Counted from the stretch's first letter, positions 27,561 to 38,367 are shown. The stretch: 64,000 nucleotides of DNA from Rhizobium ruizarguesonis (GCF_012349115.1 NZ_PQIG01000144.1:124001-188000), one strand, 5' to 3'. Notes: a model not told the origin generated them from the sequence alone. Numbers and translations are program-made.

Positions 27561-27589
27561 AAAAAGGCCCGGACGTTTCCGTCCGGGCC
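27561..27589 (-). terminator. Attenuating terminator between potF and potGHI
   Basis: A perfect 10-bp GC-rich stem (GGCCCGGACG 27566-27575 with 27580-27589) and a 4-nt loop, followed on the minus strand by TTTTTT. It sits 10 nt after the potF stop and about 75 nt before potG, so most transcripts would end after the binding-protein gene. Confidence 0.85.
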
Positions 27590-27598
27590 GTTATTCTA

Positions 27599-28696
27599 TC
27601 ATTGGCCGGTGACCACGGTGGTCCATAGCCGCGTCACGATCCGCTGCGTCTTCGGATCGAGCGGCGGAACGGTGAAGAGTTTCGCCATTACCTCCGGCGT
27701 CGGGTAGATCGCCGTATCGTCGAGGACCTCCTTGTCGAGGAACTGCTGCGAGGCCTTGTTGCCGTTGGCGTAGAAGACGAAGTTCGAGGCCTTGGCGATC
27801 ACTTCCGGCTTCATCATGTAGTTGATGAATTCATGGGCTTCGGCGACATGCGGTGCATCCTTCGGAATGCCGAAGACGTCAAAGAAGATCTGAGCGCCCT
27901 GCGACGGGACCGAATAATCGACCTTTACGCCGGCATTGGCTTCCGCGGCACGGTCGCGGGCCTGGAACATGTCGCCGGAATAACCGAGCGCGATGCAGAT
28001 ATCGCCGTTCGCCAACGCGCTGATATATTCGGACGAATGGAACTTGCGGACGAAGGGACGGACGGCCGTGAGAACCTCCTGCGCCTTCTTGAGATCGGCG
28101 GGATCGGTGCTGTTCGGATTGAGCCCGAGATAGGCGAGTACCGAGGGCACGACGTCGGTTGGAGAATCCAGCATATAGATGCCGCAGTCCTTGAGTTTCG
28201 CCGCTTTCGCCGGATCGAACAACGCGTCCCAATTGGGCTTCTCGTCGGTGCCGAGGGCAGCCTTGACCTTGTCGACATTATAGCCAATGCCCGTCGTGCC
28301 CCACATGTAGTCGACGCTGTATTCATTGCCGGGGTCGAAGGACGCCACGCCCTTCATGATGACATCCCACATGTTGACCAGGTTCGGCAGCTTCGACTTG
28401 TCGAGCTTCTGGTAGACGCCGGCGGCGATCTGGCGCTGCATGAAGGATACCGTGGGGACGACGACGTCATACCCCGAACCACCGGCCAAGAGCTTGGTTT
28501 CCAGCGTCTCGTTGGAATCGAAGGTGTCGTAGACGACCTTGATGCCGGTTTCCTTGGTGAAATCCTCGAGAATGGAACTGTCGATATAATCCGACCAGTT
28601 GTAGACGTTGACCACACGCTCCTGCGCAAAGGCCGGCACGGCAGCAAGGAGTGCGGTAACGGCGGCGGCCGTCACGCATAGGATGGTTGACCTCAT
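27599..28696 (-). CDS. potF: Putrescine/polyamine-binding periplasmic protein PotF
   Basis: 365 aa. The signal peptide MRSTILCVTAAAVTALLAAVPAFAQ (cleavage near AFA-Q) is followed by RVVNVYNWSDYIDSSILEDF, a diagnostic start for PotD/PotF. AALGTDEKPNWDALFDPAKAA, IYMLDSPTDVVPSVLAYLG and EAHEFINYMMKPEVIA support the family. An upstream in-frame start adds 33 residues; the ATG at 28696 has AGGAGAAG at ideal spacing and begins the signal peptide. Preference for putrescine over spermidine is inferred from resemblance to PotF. Confidence 0.92.
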   Translation of the reverse strand: MRSTILCVTAAAVTALLAAVPAFAQERVVNVYNWSDYIDSSILEDFTKETGIKVVYDTFDSNETLETKLLAGGSGYDVVVPTVSFMQRQIAAGVYQKLDKSKLPNLVNMWDVIMKGVASFDPGNEYSVDYMWGTTGIGYNVDKVKAALGTDEKPNWDALFDPAKAAKLKDCGIYMLDSPTDVVPSVLAYLGLNPNSTDPADLKKAQEVLTAVRPFVRKFHSSEYISALANGDICIALGYSGDMFQARDRAAEANAGVKVDYSVPSQGAQIFFDVFGIPKDAPHVAEAHEFINYMMKPEVIAKASNFVFYANGNKASQQFLDKEVLDDTAIYPTPEVMAKLFTVPPLDPKTQRIVTRLWTTVVTGQ

Positions 28697-28822
28697 GACT
28701 TCTCCTGTTTGTTCAAAGATTCCGCACCCCCGGACATCTTTTCCCTCTGGTTTTCCACGCAGACTAAGAAGGAATTTCACAGCCCACAAGCGCAAAATCC
28801 CGCGCCCTCAACGATTTCACAA

Positions 28823-30232
28823 TCACTGGAAATCGAAGGCGCTGAGCCCCGCCACCATCTCGTCGAGCCCGAGCGGTCTCGTCACCGGCGGCTCGGCCCG
28901 GGAAAGGCAGCCGCGCCGCTCGCAAAGGCGACAGGCCGGACCGATCGTGACCGGATCGAGCGCCATCGCCTGCCCATAGACCACACCCTCGCCAAGGGCG
29001 GCGTCGCAGCCGATCAGGATCGCGGTGCGCCTTACCCTTTCGCCGAATTCGACGCTCGGTCCCTCCAAGGTGCGGGCGACCGTCAGGAAGGATGCCCCGT
29101 CCGGCATGACGACCGTTTCGGCGAGGATCTGGCCCGGTTGCAGGAAAGCGGCGTGGATATTGAGCTTCGGACAGCCGCCGCCGAAACGGGCCTGCGGAAA
29201 ACCCTGGGAGCCTGCCCTGCGCAGCCGGTGGCCAGCGGCATCGATCTCGATCAGGAAGAAGGGAATGGCGGCCGCCCCGGGCCGCTGCAGCATGGCAAGG
29301 CGCGCAGCGGCGTGGCCGAAGGAGACGCCGAAGCGCGCACGCAGAATATCGATATCGTAGCGCGTTGCCTTGGCCGCCGACAGAAAAGCTTCATAGGGCA
29401 TTGTGAGCGCCAGCGCGGCGAGGCGGGCAAGCTCGAAGCGGGCGATGCGGCGCGCCTCGGCGGAGGAGAGCGGGAGATCGGCGAGCTCGGCATCGATTGC
29501 CGGCAGCAAAGCGAGAGTCGCGGCCTCGATGGCGATTTCATGCGCACGGTCGGCCTGTGACAGACGCTCCGAGATGAAAAGCCGCATCGAATGGCGATCG
29601 AAACGGCGGCGCAGATCCGGCATCACATGGACGGGCAGGACACGCACCGCGATGCCGCGCTCGGAGCGCAGCCAATCCTTCAGCCCGGCGACAAGATCGA
29701 CGCCCCAGGGGAGCGTTGCGGCAAAGGCTTCCGCCGCCGTCTCGATCCGTCCGAAATAGCCGGACCTGCGCTCCAGCGCCTCGCGCACCTCATCCAGCGG
29801 CAACCGGCCGGCGGCGACCGGCGCATGCCCTTCGGCGGCCATCAGCACCGTCAGATCGGACAGCCTTGCCGCCTGCTCACGATAGGCGCGGTAGAGCTTG
29901 ATCATGCCGCTCGCGGCATTGGGTGCTGCCTCGGCCACCTCCACCAGTTCCTGATCACCCGGCAACTCGCCCGACAGCAGCGGATCGGCAAAGATCTCCT
30001 TGAGCTGGTCGAGACTGCCGCCGGTCTGCCCCCGCAACTCCTCCAGATCGACCCTATAGACGCTTGCAAGCTTGAGAAGGAGCTGCACCGTCAGCGGCCG
30101 CTGGTTGCGCTCGATCAGGTTCAGGTAGGAAGGCGATATTTCAAGCGCCTCGGCCATGGCGGTCTGTGTCAGCGCCAGCGCATTGCGGATGCGCCTGACT
30201 TTCGGGCCTGCGAATATCTTTCGTTCCGCCAT
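28823..30232 (-). CDS. ScfR-family (short-chain fatty acyl) XRE transcriptional regulator, RamB-like
   Basis: 469 aa. An N-terminal XRE HTH (VRRIRNALALTQTAMAEALEISPSYLNLIERNQRPLT, to about residue 65) is followed by an IrrE/ImmA-like middle domain whose metalloprotease HExxH is absent. A C-terminal DUF2083-type region ends with the cysteine cluster CRLCERRGC and RAEPP. In actinobacteria this family controls acetate/propionate metabolism (RamB represses isocitrate lyase). It is divergent from aceA, so control of the glyoxylate shunt is a strong contextual inference, probably with acyl-CoA as effector. Confidence 0.88.
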   Translation of the reverse strand: MAERKIFAGPKVRRIRNALALTQTAMAEALEISPSYLNLIERNQRPLTVQLLLKLASVYRVDLEELRGQTGGSLDQLKEIFADPLLSGELPGDQELVEVAEAAPNAASGMIKLYRAYREQAARLSDLTVLMAAEGHAPVAAGRLPLDEVREALERRSGYFGRIETAAEAFAATLPWGVDLVAGLKDWLRSERGIAVRVLPVHVMPDLRRRFDRHSMRLFISERLSQADRAHEIAIEAATLALLPAIDAELADLPLSSAEARRIARFELARLAALALTMPYEAFLSAAKATRYDIDILRARFGVSFGHAAARLAMLQRPGAAAIPFFLIEIDAAGHRLRRAGSQGFPQARFGGGCPKLNIHAAFLQPGQILAETVVMPDGASFLTVARTLEGPSVEFGERVRRTAILIGCDAALGEGVVYGQAMALDPVTIGPACRLCERRGCLSRAEPPVTRPLGLDEMVAGLSAFDFQ

Positions 30233-30422
30233 GTCACACCCTTTGACAAGGAAGGAGCGCTGTATTTACAAAATTTTACAAATTCACAGCGCCGCTCTGT
30301 CAATCCTCGTCATCTTAACCTCTTTCTGAGCAGGAAATCAAAGGTTTTTCTGGTCATACCGGCTGATATTGTCAATCTTGTCACGCGGCACCTTTGTCAG
30401 GCTTTTTAGTGAGGAGAGCAGC
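30233..30422. promoter_or_regulatory. scfR / aceA divergent regulatory region
   Basis: 190 bp containing an AT-rich direct repeat, TTTACAAAAT and TTTACAAATT (30264-30284), about 11 bp apart on one helical face. It is a plausible operator for the ScfR regulator, whose relatives bind TTTGCAAA-like sites. The aceA ribosome site GAGGAG is at 30411-30418. Confidence 0.45.
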
Positions 30423-31712
<1,290 letters not shown>

Positions 31713-31733
31713 CCCGAAGAGGAGGAGAAGATC

Positions 31734-31970
31734 ATGGCATCCATTACACGCGTCAGGGAACGGGCCGAGGAGCAGGCAAGCAGCATGAGCGAGGATCAGC
31801 AGACGACGATCCGCATGCTCGCCAACGACCTGCATCGGCTGAACCAATCGGTCATGAAAGCCGTCGAGGCCGGCGTCTCGGTCGAACTGGTGCGCTCGGC
31901 CCGTCATCACGGCGGCGACGGCCACTGGGGCGACCTACTGATTCCGGTCGTCGTCACCAACCGGCATTGA
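31734..31970 (+). CDS. Conserved small protein downstream of aceA
   Basis: 78 aa, with many charged residues in the first half (RERAEEQASSMSEDQQTTIRMLANDLHRLNQSVMKAVEAGVSVELVRS) and a GGDGHWGDLLIPVVV tail. An excellent AGGAGGAG ribosome site precedes the ATG. The 21-nt gap from aceA indicates co-transcription. I do not recognise a domain. Predicted helix plus hydrophobic tail, no signal peptide. Confidence 0.7.
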   Translation: MASITRVRERAEEQASSMSEDQQTTIRMLANDLHRLNQSVMKAVEAGVSVELVRSARHHGGDGHWGDLLIPVVVTNRH

Positions 31971-31978
31971 CGACCGGC

Positions 31979-32003
31979 AGCGGGCCGACGGTGGCGGCCC
32001 GCT
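31979..32003 (+). terminator. Hairpin after the aceA unit
   Basis: The stem AGCGGGCCG/CGGCCCGCT (31979-31987, 31995-32003) begins 9 nt after the stop. No T-run follows, so factor-independent termination would be weak. The rest of the gap to 32248 shows nothing else, apart from AT enrichment before the next gene. Confidence 0.5.
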
Positions 32004-32248
32004 GCTCAATCAGAGCGCCTGCACGTCGGAGAGACGGGCGGGCGCTCATCCTTTTCGAAAGCTCATCCGATTTAGGCTTGTGCGCGCCACTGCTCTTCGC
32101 AACTTGCCGCAATTGTCACCGCCGCCTAGTCGGCGTTCCGGGAAATGACCGAGCCGGTAGGTTGGCGGCCCTCGACAGCTGCGCATCACTCGTATAAAAA
32201 TATTTTTCAGAGTTGGAATTTTTCTGGCAATTATCATCAAGGCGCACC

Positions 32249-33388
32249 ATGACGTCACGTATTGCAGTAACACAGGATGCGGATTTCATCGCAAAGGCCT
32301 ATGCAACGTCCTTCGGGTTTTCAGCGCAACAGACTGAGGCCTACGTGGGCAAGGTGGGCCTCGAAAATTTCTATATCGTCGACCATGAGGATAGGCCGGC
32401 GGCGGTCTTCGTTCTCATCGCCACCGGGCACTGGTTCGGTGGCAGAGCCGTGCCGGCATGCAACATTGCACATGTGGCCATTCTACCCGAATACCGCGGC
32501 CTGGGTCTCGCAGATGCCATCCTGGAGGATGCAGGTGCGATCGCTGCCAGCAGAGGCGCTTTTCTCACAACCTTGTTTGCATCAACCCGCCCCGTCTATC
32601 GAAGAGGCGGATATGAATTGGCCGGATCGGAAATTGTCTACGAAGCGGAAACGTCAGAGCTTTATAAAATCAAGGAAAAGTACCATTGCCGTCAGTTGAC
32701 GATGCCTGCCGCGCTGCCGACCTTAGCCTCTATCCATGAGCGACAATGCGTGGTGGAGGCAGGCAATCTGCAGCGTAGTGCGGCACAATGGTCCCTTCTT
32801 TTGACATGGCCGGATCCCCCGACATCCATTTACGTCTTCGACGAGGACGCTGCGTATGTGATCATCGATACGAGCAATCCCGAATGTATGATCATCCGGG
32901 ATTGGGCGGCGCTGTCCGGACGGGCGGCTCGGTGCATATTGCGGTTTTTGGGGACATTCTCGACCGTATACCCGCGGGTGCGGTGGCACGGTTCGGCGCA
33001 GGACAAGTTGGTTTTCGCGATGCCGGACAAGGGATGGCGTCTCGTCCACCAGGAGGAGTTTCTGATGCGGGTCCTTTCCGCAACGGACGCGCTTCTGGCG
33101 CGTGGCTACAGCTCAGTGACCGAGCAGGTCACGTTGGAGATAATGAAGGGCGATCAGGTCGAGACGCTATCGCTCTCCATCGAAAACGGCACGCCGTATT
33201 GCCGAACACATGAAGCCGGCTCACCCGTCGTGAAAATCGCAAGTGAACATCTTGCAACACTCTATAGCGGCTTTCGCTCCGCGAGTTTTCTTGCGAGAGC
33301 AGGGTGGATAAACGGTGATCGTGATGGCGTAATGGCATGCGACCGCATATTTTCCGGCCCATCCCCCTGGGTCGGAGAACATTTTTGA
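32249..33388 (+). CDS. GNAT N-acetyltransferase, Eis-like
   Basis: 379 aa. An N-terminal GNAT domain has the acetyl-CoA loop HVAILPEYRGLGLADAIL (about residues 80-97) and VYRRGGYELAGSEIVY. A second, degenerate acetyltransferase half and a C-terminal sterol-carrier-like region (GDQVETLSLSIENGTPYCRTHEAGSPVVKIA) follow, the layout of Eis-type enzymes that acetylate amines or aminoglycosides. I prefer the ATG at 32249 (AAGGCG upstream). GC and codon choice look lower than in neighbouring core genes, suggesting acquisition. Its stop is 9 nt before the RpiR gene, so it may belong to that unit. Substrate unknown. Confidence 0.75.
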   Translation: MTSRIAVTQDADFIAKAYATSFGFSAQQTEAYVGKVGLENFYIVDHEDRPAAVFVLIATGHWFGGRAVPACNIAHVAILPEYRGLGLADAILEDAGAIAASRGAFLTTLFASTRPVYRRGGYELAGSEIVYEAETSELYKIKEKYHCRQLTMPAALPTLASIHERQCVVEAGNLQRSAAQWSLLLTWPDPPTSIYVFDEDAAYVIIDTSNPECMIIRDWAALSGRAARCILRFLGTFSTVYPRVRWHGSAQDKLVFAMPDKGWRLVHQEEFLMRVLSATDALLARGYSSVTEQVTLEIMKGDQVETLSLSIENGTPYCRTHEAGSPVVKIASEHLATLYSGFRSASFLARAGWINGDRDGVMACDRIFSGPSPWVGEHF

Positions 33389-33397
33389 GGACATCAC

Positions 33398-34237
33398 GTG
33401 AATCCGACACCGCATATGGCTCTCGTTGCGAGTATTCGCTCACGCGCTCCGAACATGACGCGCGCGCTACAGCGTGTCGCAGATTACACGTTGGAAGACC
33501 CGCAGGCGGTACTTTACAAAAGTATCACCGAGCTTGCAGAAGACGCGCAATCCTCGGAAGCCAGCGTGATGCGGTTCTGCCGTGAGCTGGGATTCACCGG
33601 GTTCCAGAATTTCAAGCTGGCTTTGGCGCAGGAGTTGGCGACACAGAGCCAAACCAGCGTCCCGATATCAACGGGAGATCCGGTTCAGAACCTTGTGGAG
33701 ACCGCAAGAACGGCCCTCGATGAAACGGAGCGGCTGCTCGACCGTAGCATAATACAAGCCGTTGCCCAGGAATTGCTGCAGGCAAAACACATCGAGATTT
33801 TTGGCGTCGCCGCTTCGGCGATCACAGCGCAATATCTGGAATATAAGCTCGCACGCCTGGGTGTGCATTCCCATATCGCCCGCGACGCGCATCTGGCAAC
33901 TATGGCTGCTGCCACCTCGAATCCCGCTGATGTCTATTTCCTGATTTCAAGTTCGGGCTCGACCCTTGATACGGTCAAGATTGCCGAGCTTGCGCATGCG
34001 AGGGGCGCACGCGTGATCGGGATCACCAATCGATCGAAAAGCCCGCTGGCAGCCACGTGCACGCATGTGCTGTTGGCATCCTGGCCGGAGACACCGCTTA
34101 CGGGGGGCGCCTTTCCCTCGAAGATCAGCCAGTTACTGATTGTCGATGCTCTGGCGTCCTATATGACGATGGCTGAGCCGGACCGCCTTATTACCATTCT
34201 CGACACCGCCCAAAGCGTTACCGACCGTAACGTTTAA
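33398..34237 (+). CDS. RpiR-family transcriptional regulator (MurR-like) of the amino-sugar cluster
   Basis: 279 aa from a GTG start with GAGGA upstream. An N-terminal RpiR HTH (VADYTLEDPQAVLYKSITELAEDAQSSEASVMRFCRELGFTGFQNFK) is followed by a C-terminal SIS domain binding phosphosugars (IEIFGVAASAITAQYLEYKL... FLISSSGSTLDTVKIAELAHARGARVIGITN). It is the first regulatory gene before nanE and the transporter. Effectors of such proteins are sugar phosphates, so ManNAc-6-P or GlcNAc-6-P is likely by analogy with MurR/NanR-type control. Confidence 0.88.
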   Translation: MNPTPHMALVASIRSRAPNMTRALQRVADYTLEDPQAVLYKSITELAEDAQSSEASVMRFCRELGFTGFQNFKLALAQELATQSQTSVPISTGDPVQNLVETARTALDETERLLDRSIIQAVAQELLQAKHIEIFGVAASAITAQYLEYKLARLGVHSHIARDAHLATMAAATSNPADVYFLISSSGSTLDTVKIAELAHARGARVIGITNRSKSPLAATCTHVLLASWPETPLTGGAFPSKISQLLIVDALASYMTMAEPDRLITILDTAQSVTDRNV

Positions 34238-34376
34238 GACCCCTGCGAGCGCCCTTTTCGCCGGGTTGATTTTTTGCTCTCACGTCTTGGCGGAAATTTT
34301 CATCATAAATAATTTCTTGACGGTTTATTTCACTATGATACCGTGACCTCGAATTTGAGACGAAGGGTATTGGAAC
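34238..34376 (+). promoter_or_regulatory. Promoter/operator region ahead of nanE
   Basis: An AT-rich stretch at 34285-34345 includes TTGACG at 34318-34323 and palindrome-like A/T blocks (GAAATTTTC, AATAATTTC, GTTTATTTC). These are consistent with an RpiR operator around the promoter of the downstream operon. No -10 hexamer at the right spacing is convincing. Confidence 0.35.
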
Positions 34377-35078
34377 TTGAGCATCCTTGAAGCCTTGCGC
34401 GGAACACTTGCCGTTTCCTGTCAAGCGGCTGACGGCAGCCCCTTGCAGCCGACAGATCACATTGTGGCACTTGCCAAGGCGGCGGTGTTGGGCGGCGCGA
34501 AGGCGGTTCGTATCGAGGGCGTCGCAAATGTGTCCGCCGTGCGAAATGCCGTCAGCGTCCCCGTCATCGGCATTACCAAGATCGAGCATCCGGATTCAGA
34601 GATTTACATCACACCGACGCTGGAGGACGTTCGCCAGCTTTGCGAGGCGGGCGCAGACATTGTGGCGTTTGACGCCACTGCGAGACCAAGACCCTGCAGC
34701 GTCGCTGCCCTTGTCGAGGCGGTGCATCAGGCGGGCCGGATCGCCATGGCTGATATCAGCACCTTGGACGAAGGGCGGGCAGCGGTTGCCCTAGGTGCTG
34801 ATTTCGCAGGCACGACCCTGTCTGGATATACGCCCTATTCGCCACAGAGCGAGGCGCCGGATTTTAAGCTGATGGAAGATCTTTTCCGTGCAGGCATCCC
34901 GTTCGTGGCCGAGGGCCGGATCTGGGAACCAACCGATGCACGCAGAGCGATCGAATATGGTGCAGCGTTTGTCGTGGTCGGTTCTGCCATCACCCGTCCG
35001 GATGTGATCACACGACGGTTTGCGGATGCTGTGGCCGGTGCACGGCAAACACCTGAATTCAATGGAGAAAACAGATGA
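34377..35078 (+). CDS. nanE: N-acylmannosamine-6-phosphate 2-epimerase
   Basis: 233 aa TIM-barrel protein converting ManNAc-6-P to GlcNAc-6-P. Family blocks are LAVSCQAADGSPL, GGAKAVRIEGVANV, PVIGITKIEHPDSEIYITPTLEDV, DIVAFDAT and ADFAGTTLSGYTPYS. The start is TTG with GAAGGG upstream; there is no alternative ATG before the conserved N-terminus. The stop overlaps the following ATG (35075), showing coupling with the oxidoreductase. Confidence 0.88.
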   Translation: MSILEALRGTLAVSCQAADGSPLQPTDHIVALAKAAVLGGAKAVRIEGVANVSAVRNAVSVPVIGITKIEHPDSEIYITPTLEDVRQLCEAGADIVAFDATARPRPCSVAALVEAVHQAGRIAMADISTLDEGRAAVALGADFAGTTLSGYTPYSPQSEAPDFKLMEDLFRAGIPFVAEGRIWEPTDARRAIEYGAAFVVVGSAITRPDVITRRFADAVAGARQTPEFNGENR

Positions 35079-36088
35079 CAAGGAAATTTCGCGTTGCCGT
35101 GATTGGAGCCGGCTTCATGGGTTCGATGCACGCTTCGATTTTCGCAAACGAACCCCGTGCTGAACTCGTCGCCGTCGTCGATAGCGACATCGGACGCGCC
35201 GCTGCGCTGGCAGGTGAGTTGCGCGGCAACGTCAAAGCCTACAGCTCCCATCAGGAACTGCTGGCTGCCGAAGAGCTTGATCTGGTCAGTATCTGCACCC
35301 CGGATCACCTTCATCTCGATCCGGCGCTCGCCATTGCGGCAAAGGGCATAAATCTCTTCGTTGAAAAGCCGATCGCCTCGACCATGGAAGACGCAGCCAA
35401 GATCGTCGCGGCGTGTGAGGCGGCGGGCGTCAAGCTCGGGGTCGGCTATCTGCTTCGGTTCGACCCGCGCTACTACAAGGCGCGCGAGCTGATTACGTCG
35501 GGCAAGATCGGCACGCCTATTCACATCTATGCCCGCCGCAACAGCGCCCGCACCGAAGGCCCCAAGCGCTACGGCGGCACCTTGCCGCTAGCACTGCATG
35601 TCACAGTGCATGATGTCGACATGGTGCTTTGGATGCTCGAGGATCAGACTCCGGTTTCCGTCTACGCCCAGCAGACCGACATTCTCCTCGGATCGCTCGG
35701 CACGCAGGATACGATCGCAGCGGTCGTACGCTTCTCGGGCGGGACCGTCGTGACGTTTGAAAGCGCCTGGTCATTGCCTGCCGGCGCTCGCCACATGATC
35801 GACGCACGCATGGAACTCATCGGCACCGAGGGTTCATTCGAAGTGCAGTGCGGCGATAGCGGCCTCTATTTCGCAGACAACCAGACATCCCGCGAGATCG
35901 ACACCCAGCATTGGCCGATCGTCGAAAATCGGGTTGGCGGCGACCTCAAGCTCCAGCTTGCCAGCGTTCTCGAATGGCTCGACGGCGGCCCCTCTCAGGT
36001 GGCCAGCGGCGAAGAAGCCATTCGCTCGTTGGAATTGACCCGAGCCCTCATCCGCTCGGCGGAAAGCGGCGAGGTGGAGAGACTCTAG
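35075..36088 (+). CDS. Gfo/Idh/MocA-family sugar oxidoreductase
   Basis: 337 aa. An N-terminal NAD(P)-binding Rossmann fold (VIGAGFMGSMHASIF) and the EKPIAST motif (about residues 92-98) are followed by the C-terminal sugar-binding alpha/beta domain with LHVTVHDVDMVLWML, which holds the usual catalytic His/Asp. The exact substrate cannot be read from the sequence. Position inside an amino-sugar operon suggests oxidation or epimerisation/ring opening of an amino-sugar derivative, by analogy with YjhC/NanOx, which processes 2,7-anhydro-sialic acid. It overlaps nanE by 4 nt. Confidence 0.85.
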   Translation: MTRKFRVAVIGAGFMGSMHASIFANEPRAELVAVVDSDIGRAAALAGELRGNVKAYSSHQELLAAEELDLVSICTPDHLHLDPALAIAAKGINLFVEKPIASTMEDAAKIVAACEAAGVKLGVGYLLRFDPRYYKARELITSGKIGTPIHIYARRNSARTEGPKRYGGTLPLALHVTVHDVDMVLWMLEDQTPVSVYAQQTDILLGSLGTQDTIAAVVRFSGGTVVTFESAWSLPAGARHMIDARMELIGTEGSFEVQCGDSGLYFADNQTSREIDTQHWPIVENRVGGDLKLQLASVLEWLDGGPSQVASGEEAIRSLELTRALIRSAESGEVERL

Positions 36089-36148
36089 CGCATCATCGAT
36101 CAAGCAATTCAACGCAACGCATGGATAGTTCAAAAAAAGGGGAATGAC

Positions 36149-37441
36149 ATGAAACGACGCCAACTACTTGCACTCACGCTCGCACTTGCGACCTCTTCGG
36201 CCCTGCCGGCGATCGCACAGAACGCCAATCAGCCATATGCAGGAACACATATTGCGGTTCTGATGGAAGGTCACCCGACCACCGATGGCATCCAAAAGCT
36301 GTTGCCGGAATTCACCAAGGAAACCGGCATCGAAGTGGAACTCGAGGTCATCCCGGAATCCGACATCACCGCCAAGATGCTCCTGGAATTCTCGTCCGGC
36401 TCTGGCCGCTATGATGTCGTCCAGAACAACATTATCTATATTCCGGGCTTCGTTAAGGCCGGATATATCGATCCACTCGACGATCTTGCGAAAAAGCTGC
36501 CCAAATATCTCGACCGCGCCGATTTCGTGCCCGGCTACCTCAACACGAATATTGTCGACGGCAAACTCTACGGCCTGCCGGTTTATGGCGAGAGCACGTT
36601 CCTGATGTATCGCAAGGATTTGTTCGAGCAATACGGCCTCACCCCGCCGAAGACTTTTGACGAGGTTATCAGCGCGGCAAAGACCATCAAGGAAAAGTCC
36701 AACGGCGAAATCGCAGGCATTACGATGCGTGGCGCCCAAGGTATCCAGAACGTCTATGTCTGGGCAGGCTGGCTGTGGGGTTACGGCGGCGAATTCCTCA
36801 CCAAGGATGGAAAGTCGGCCCTGGGAACGCCGGAGGCCGCCGCCTCGCTCGATGCTTTTGCAAAAATCCTGCGCGACTACGGTCCTGTCGGCGCTGCCAA
36901 TTTCGGTTGGGAAGAAAATCACGTTCTCTTCCAGCAGGGCAAGGCCGGTATGACAATGGATGCAACGGTCAACGGAGCATTCAACGAGGACTCGGCTGTG
37001 TCATCAGTGGTCGGCAAGGTTGGCTACGTGCCGGTTCCCAAACAGACCGACGCATTGAAGGGTGGCTCATCGTCCCTCGCTGTGCACAGCCTTTATATCA
37101 CGTCGGCCTCCGCCCAGAAGGAAGCGGCATGGCTGTTTGCGTCGTGGGCAACGGCGAAAGAGCAGCAAATCAAGTCGTTTAGCATCGCGCCCAACTCTGG
37201 TGTCACGTCTGAAGCTGCGTTGAATTCGGATGAATTTAACAAGCGCTACGGAGCCTTCAAGGAAGCGATGTTGGCTTCGATCAACCAGGGCAATCCGCAA
37301 TATCTGCCGACGGTCACGGCTGCGAACGAAATCATCAACAATGCTGGTATTGCCGTATCCAAGGCGCTCGCCGGCACCGCTTCGGCAAAGGACGCACTGG
37401 CGGAAGCCAACACGGCCAACGACGCAGCACTCGCCCGCTAA
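36149..37441 (+). CDS. Sugar ABC transporter solute-binding protein (family 1)
   Basis: 430 aa, periplasmic. Signal peptide MKRRQLLALTLALATSSALPAIAQ. The body is that of MalE-type binding proteins: LPEFTKETGIEVELEVIPESD, YDVVQNNIIYIPGFVKAGYIDPLDD, GLPVYGESTFLMYRKDLFEQYGLTPPKTFDE. The ribosome site AAAGGGG precedes the ATG. First of four transporter genes; the cluster implies an amino-sugar or a glycoside containing one. Confidence 0.9.
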   Translation: MKRRQLLALTLALATSSALPAIAQNANQPYAGTHIAVLMEGHPTTDGIQKLLPEFTKETGIEVELEVIPESDITAKMLLEFSSGSGRYDVVQNNIIYIPGFVKAGYIDPLDDLAKKLPKYLDRADFVPGYLNTNIVDGKLYGLPVYGESTFLMYRKDLFEQYGLTPPKTFDEVISAAKTIKEKSNGEIAGITMRGAQGIQNVYVWAGWLWGYGGEFLTKDGKSALGTPEAAASLDAFAKILRDYGPVGAANFGWEENHVLFQQGKAGMTMDATVNGAFNEDSAVSSVVGKVGYVPVPKQTDALKGGSSSLAVHSLYITSASAQKEAAWLFASWATAKEQQIKSFSIAPNSGVTSEAALNSDEFNKRYGAFKEAMLASINQGNPQYLPTVTAANEIINNAGIAVSKALAGTASAKDALAEANTANDAALAR

Positions 37442-37494
37442 CAAACGGGCGCCACGTCCGGATTTCCGGACGTGGCTACACTGCGGGGATCATT

Positions 37495-38367
37495 ATGCTC
37501 AACGACGCGACAAAGCTTTTCTATCAGCCGGTGATTGCCTTTTTCGGCGCGGTCTCGGTGGTCATCACGATCTATGTCGTGTGGCTGACATTGCACAATA
37601 TCAGTCTGATGCGGCCAGGGCAGGAACAGTTCATCGGGCTGGACAACTACTTGCGGCTTCTGCTCGACCCACGCGGCCTCAATGCTCTCTGGCGCACGGT
37701 CCTCTTCACGGTGCTGGCCACGACCATTGAACTGATCATCGGCCTATTCGTCGCCTTGCTGCTCGACCGGGAATTCCATGGCAAGAGGATCGCGCGAGCT
37801 ACCATGCTCGTGCCCATCGTCATGACGCCCATCGTCGTCGGGCTGACATGGCGTTTCATGTTCGACCCGTCGAGCGGTATGGCGAACTACCTCCTGTCCC
37901 TGCTTCATCTCGGTCCGGTCGATTGGCTTGGCAATCCAAACGTCGCCCTGTTCTCAGTGATGATTGCCGACATCTGGCAATGGACACCCTTTGTCGTGCT
38001 CTTGACGATGGCGTCCCTGGAAGCGCTGCCGGGCGACCCGCAAAACGCCGCGCGTGTCGACGGCGCTCGGGAGTGGCAGGTTCTCTGGCACATCACCTTG
38101 CCAGCGCTTCACCGTGCGCTTCTTGTCGTCGCCCTCATCCGCGCCATCGACAGTGTGAAGACCTTTGACATTTTCTACATCATGACCCGCGGCGGGCCAG
38201 CGCTATCGACGGAAACACTCAATCTCTACGGTTATATTTCAGCATTCACCAATTTCGACATTTCCTACGCCCTGACCGTTGCCATGGTGTTGACGATCTT
38301 CACCAATGTCGCGCTGCTGTTGCTGTACAACCTTGCCTTCAAGGCTCAAGCACGGGGAGCCGTATGA
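37495..38367 (+). CDS. Sugar ABC transporter permease 1
   Basis: 290 aa, MalF/UgpA-type with six hydrophobic segments. The coupling loop NAARVDGAREWQVLWHITLPALH is clear. It sits 53 nt after the binding-protein gene and its stop overlaps the next start (ATGA). Confidence 0.92.
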   Translation: MLNDATKLFYQPVIAFFGAVSVVITIYVVWLTLHNISLMRPGQEQFIGLDNYLRLLLDPRGLNALWRTVLFTVLATTIELIIGLFVALLLDREFHGKRIARATMLVPIVMTPIVVGLTWRFMFDPSSGMANYLLSLLHLGPVDWLGNPNVALFSVMIADIWQWTPFVVLLTMASLEALPGDPQNAARVDGAREWQVLWHITLPALHRALLVVALIRAIDSVKTFDIFYIMTRGGPALSTETLNLYGYISAFTNFDISYALTVAMVLTIFTNVALLLLYNLAFKAQARGAV

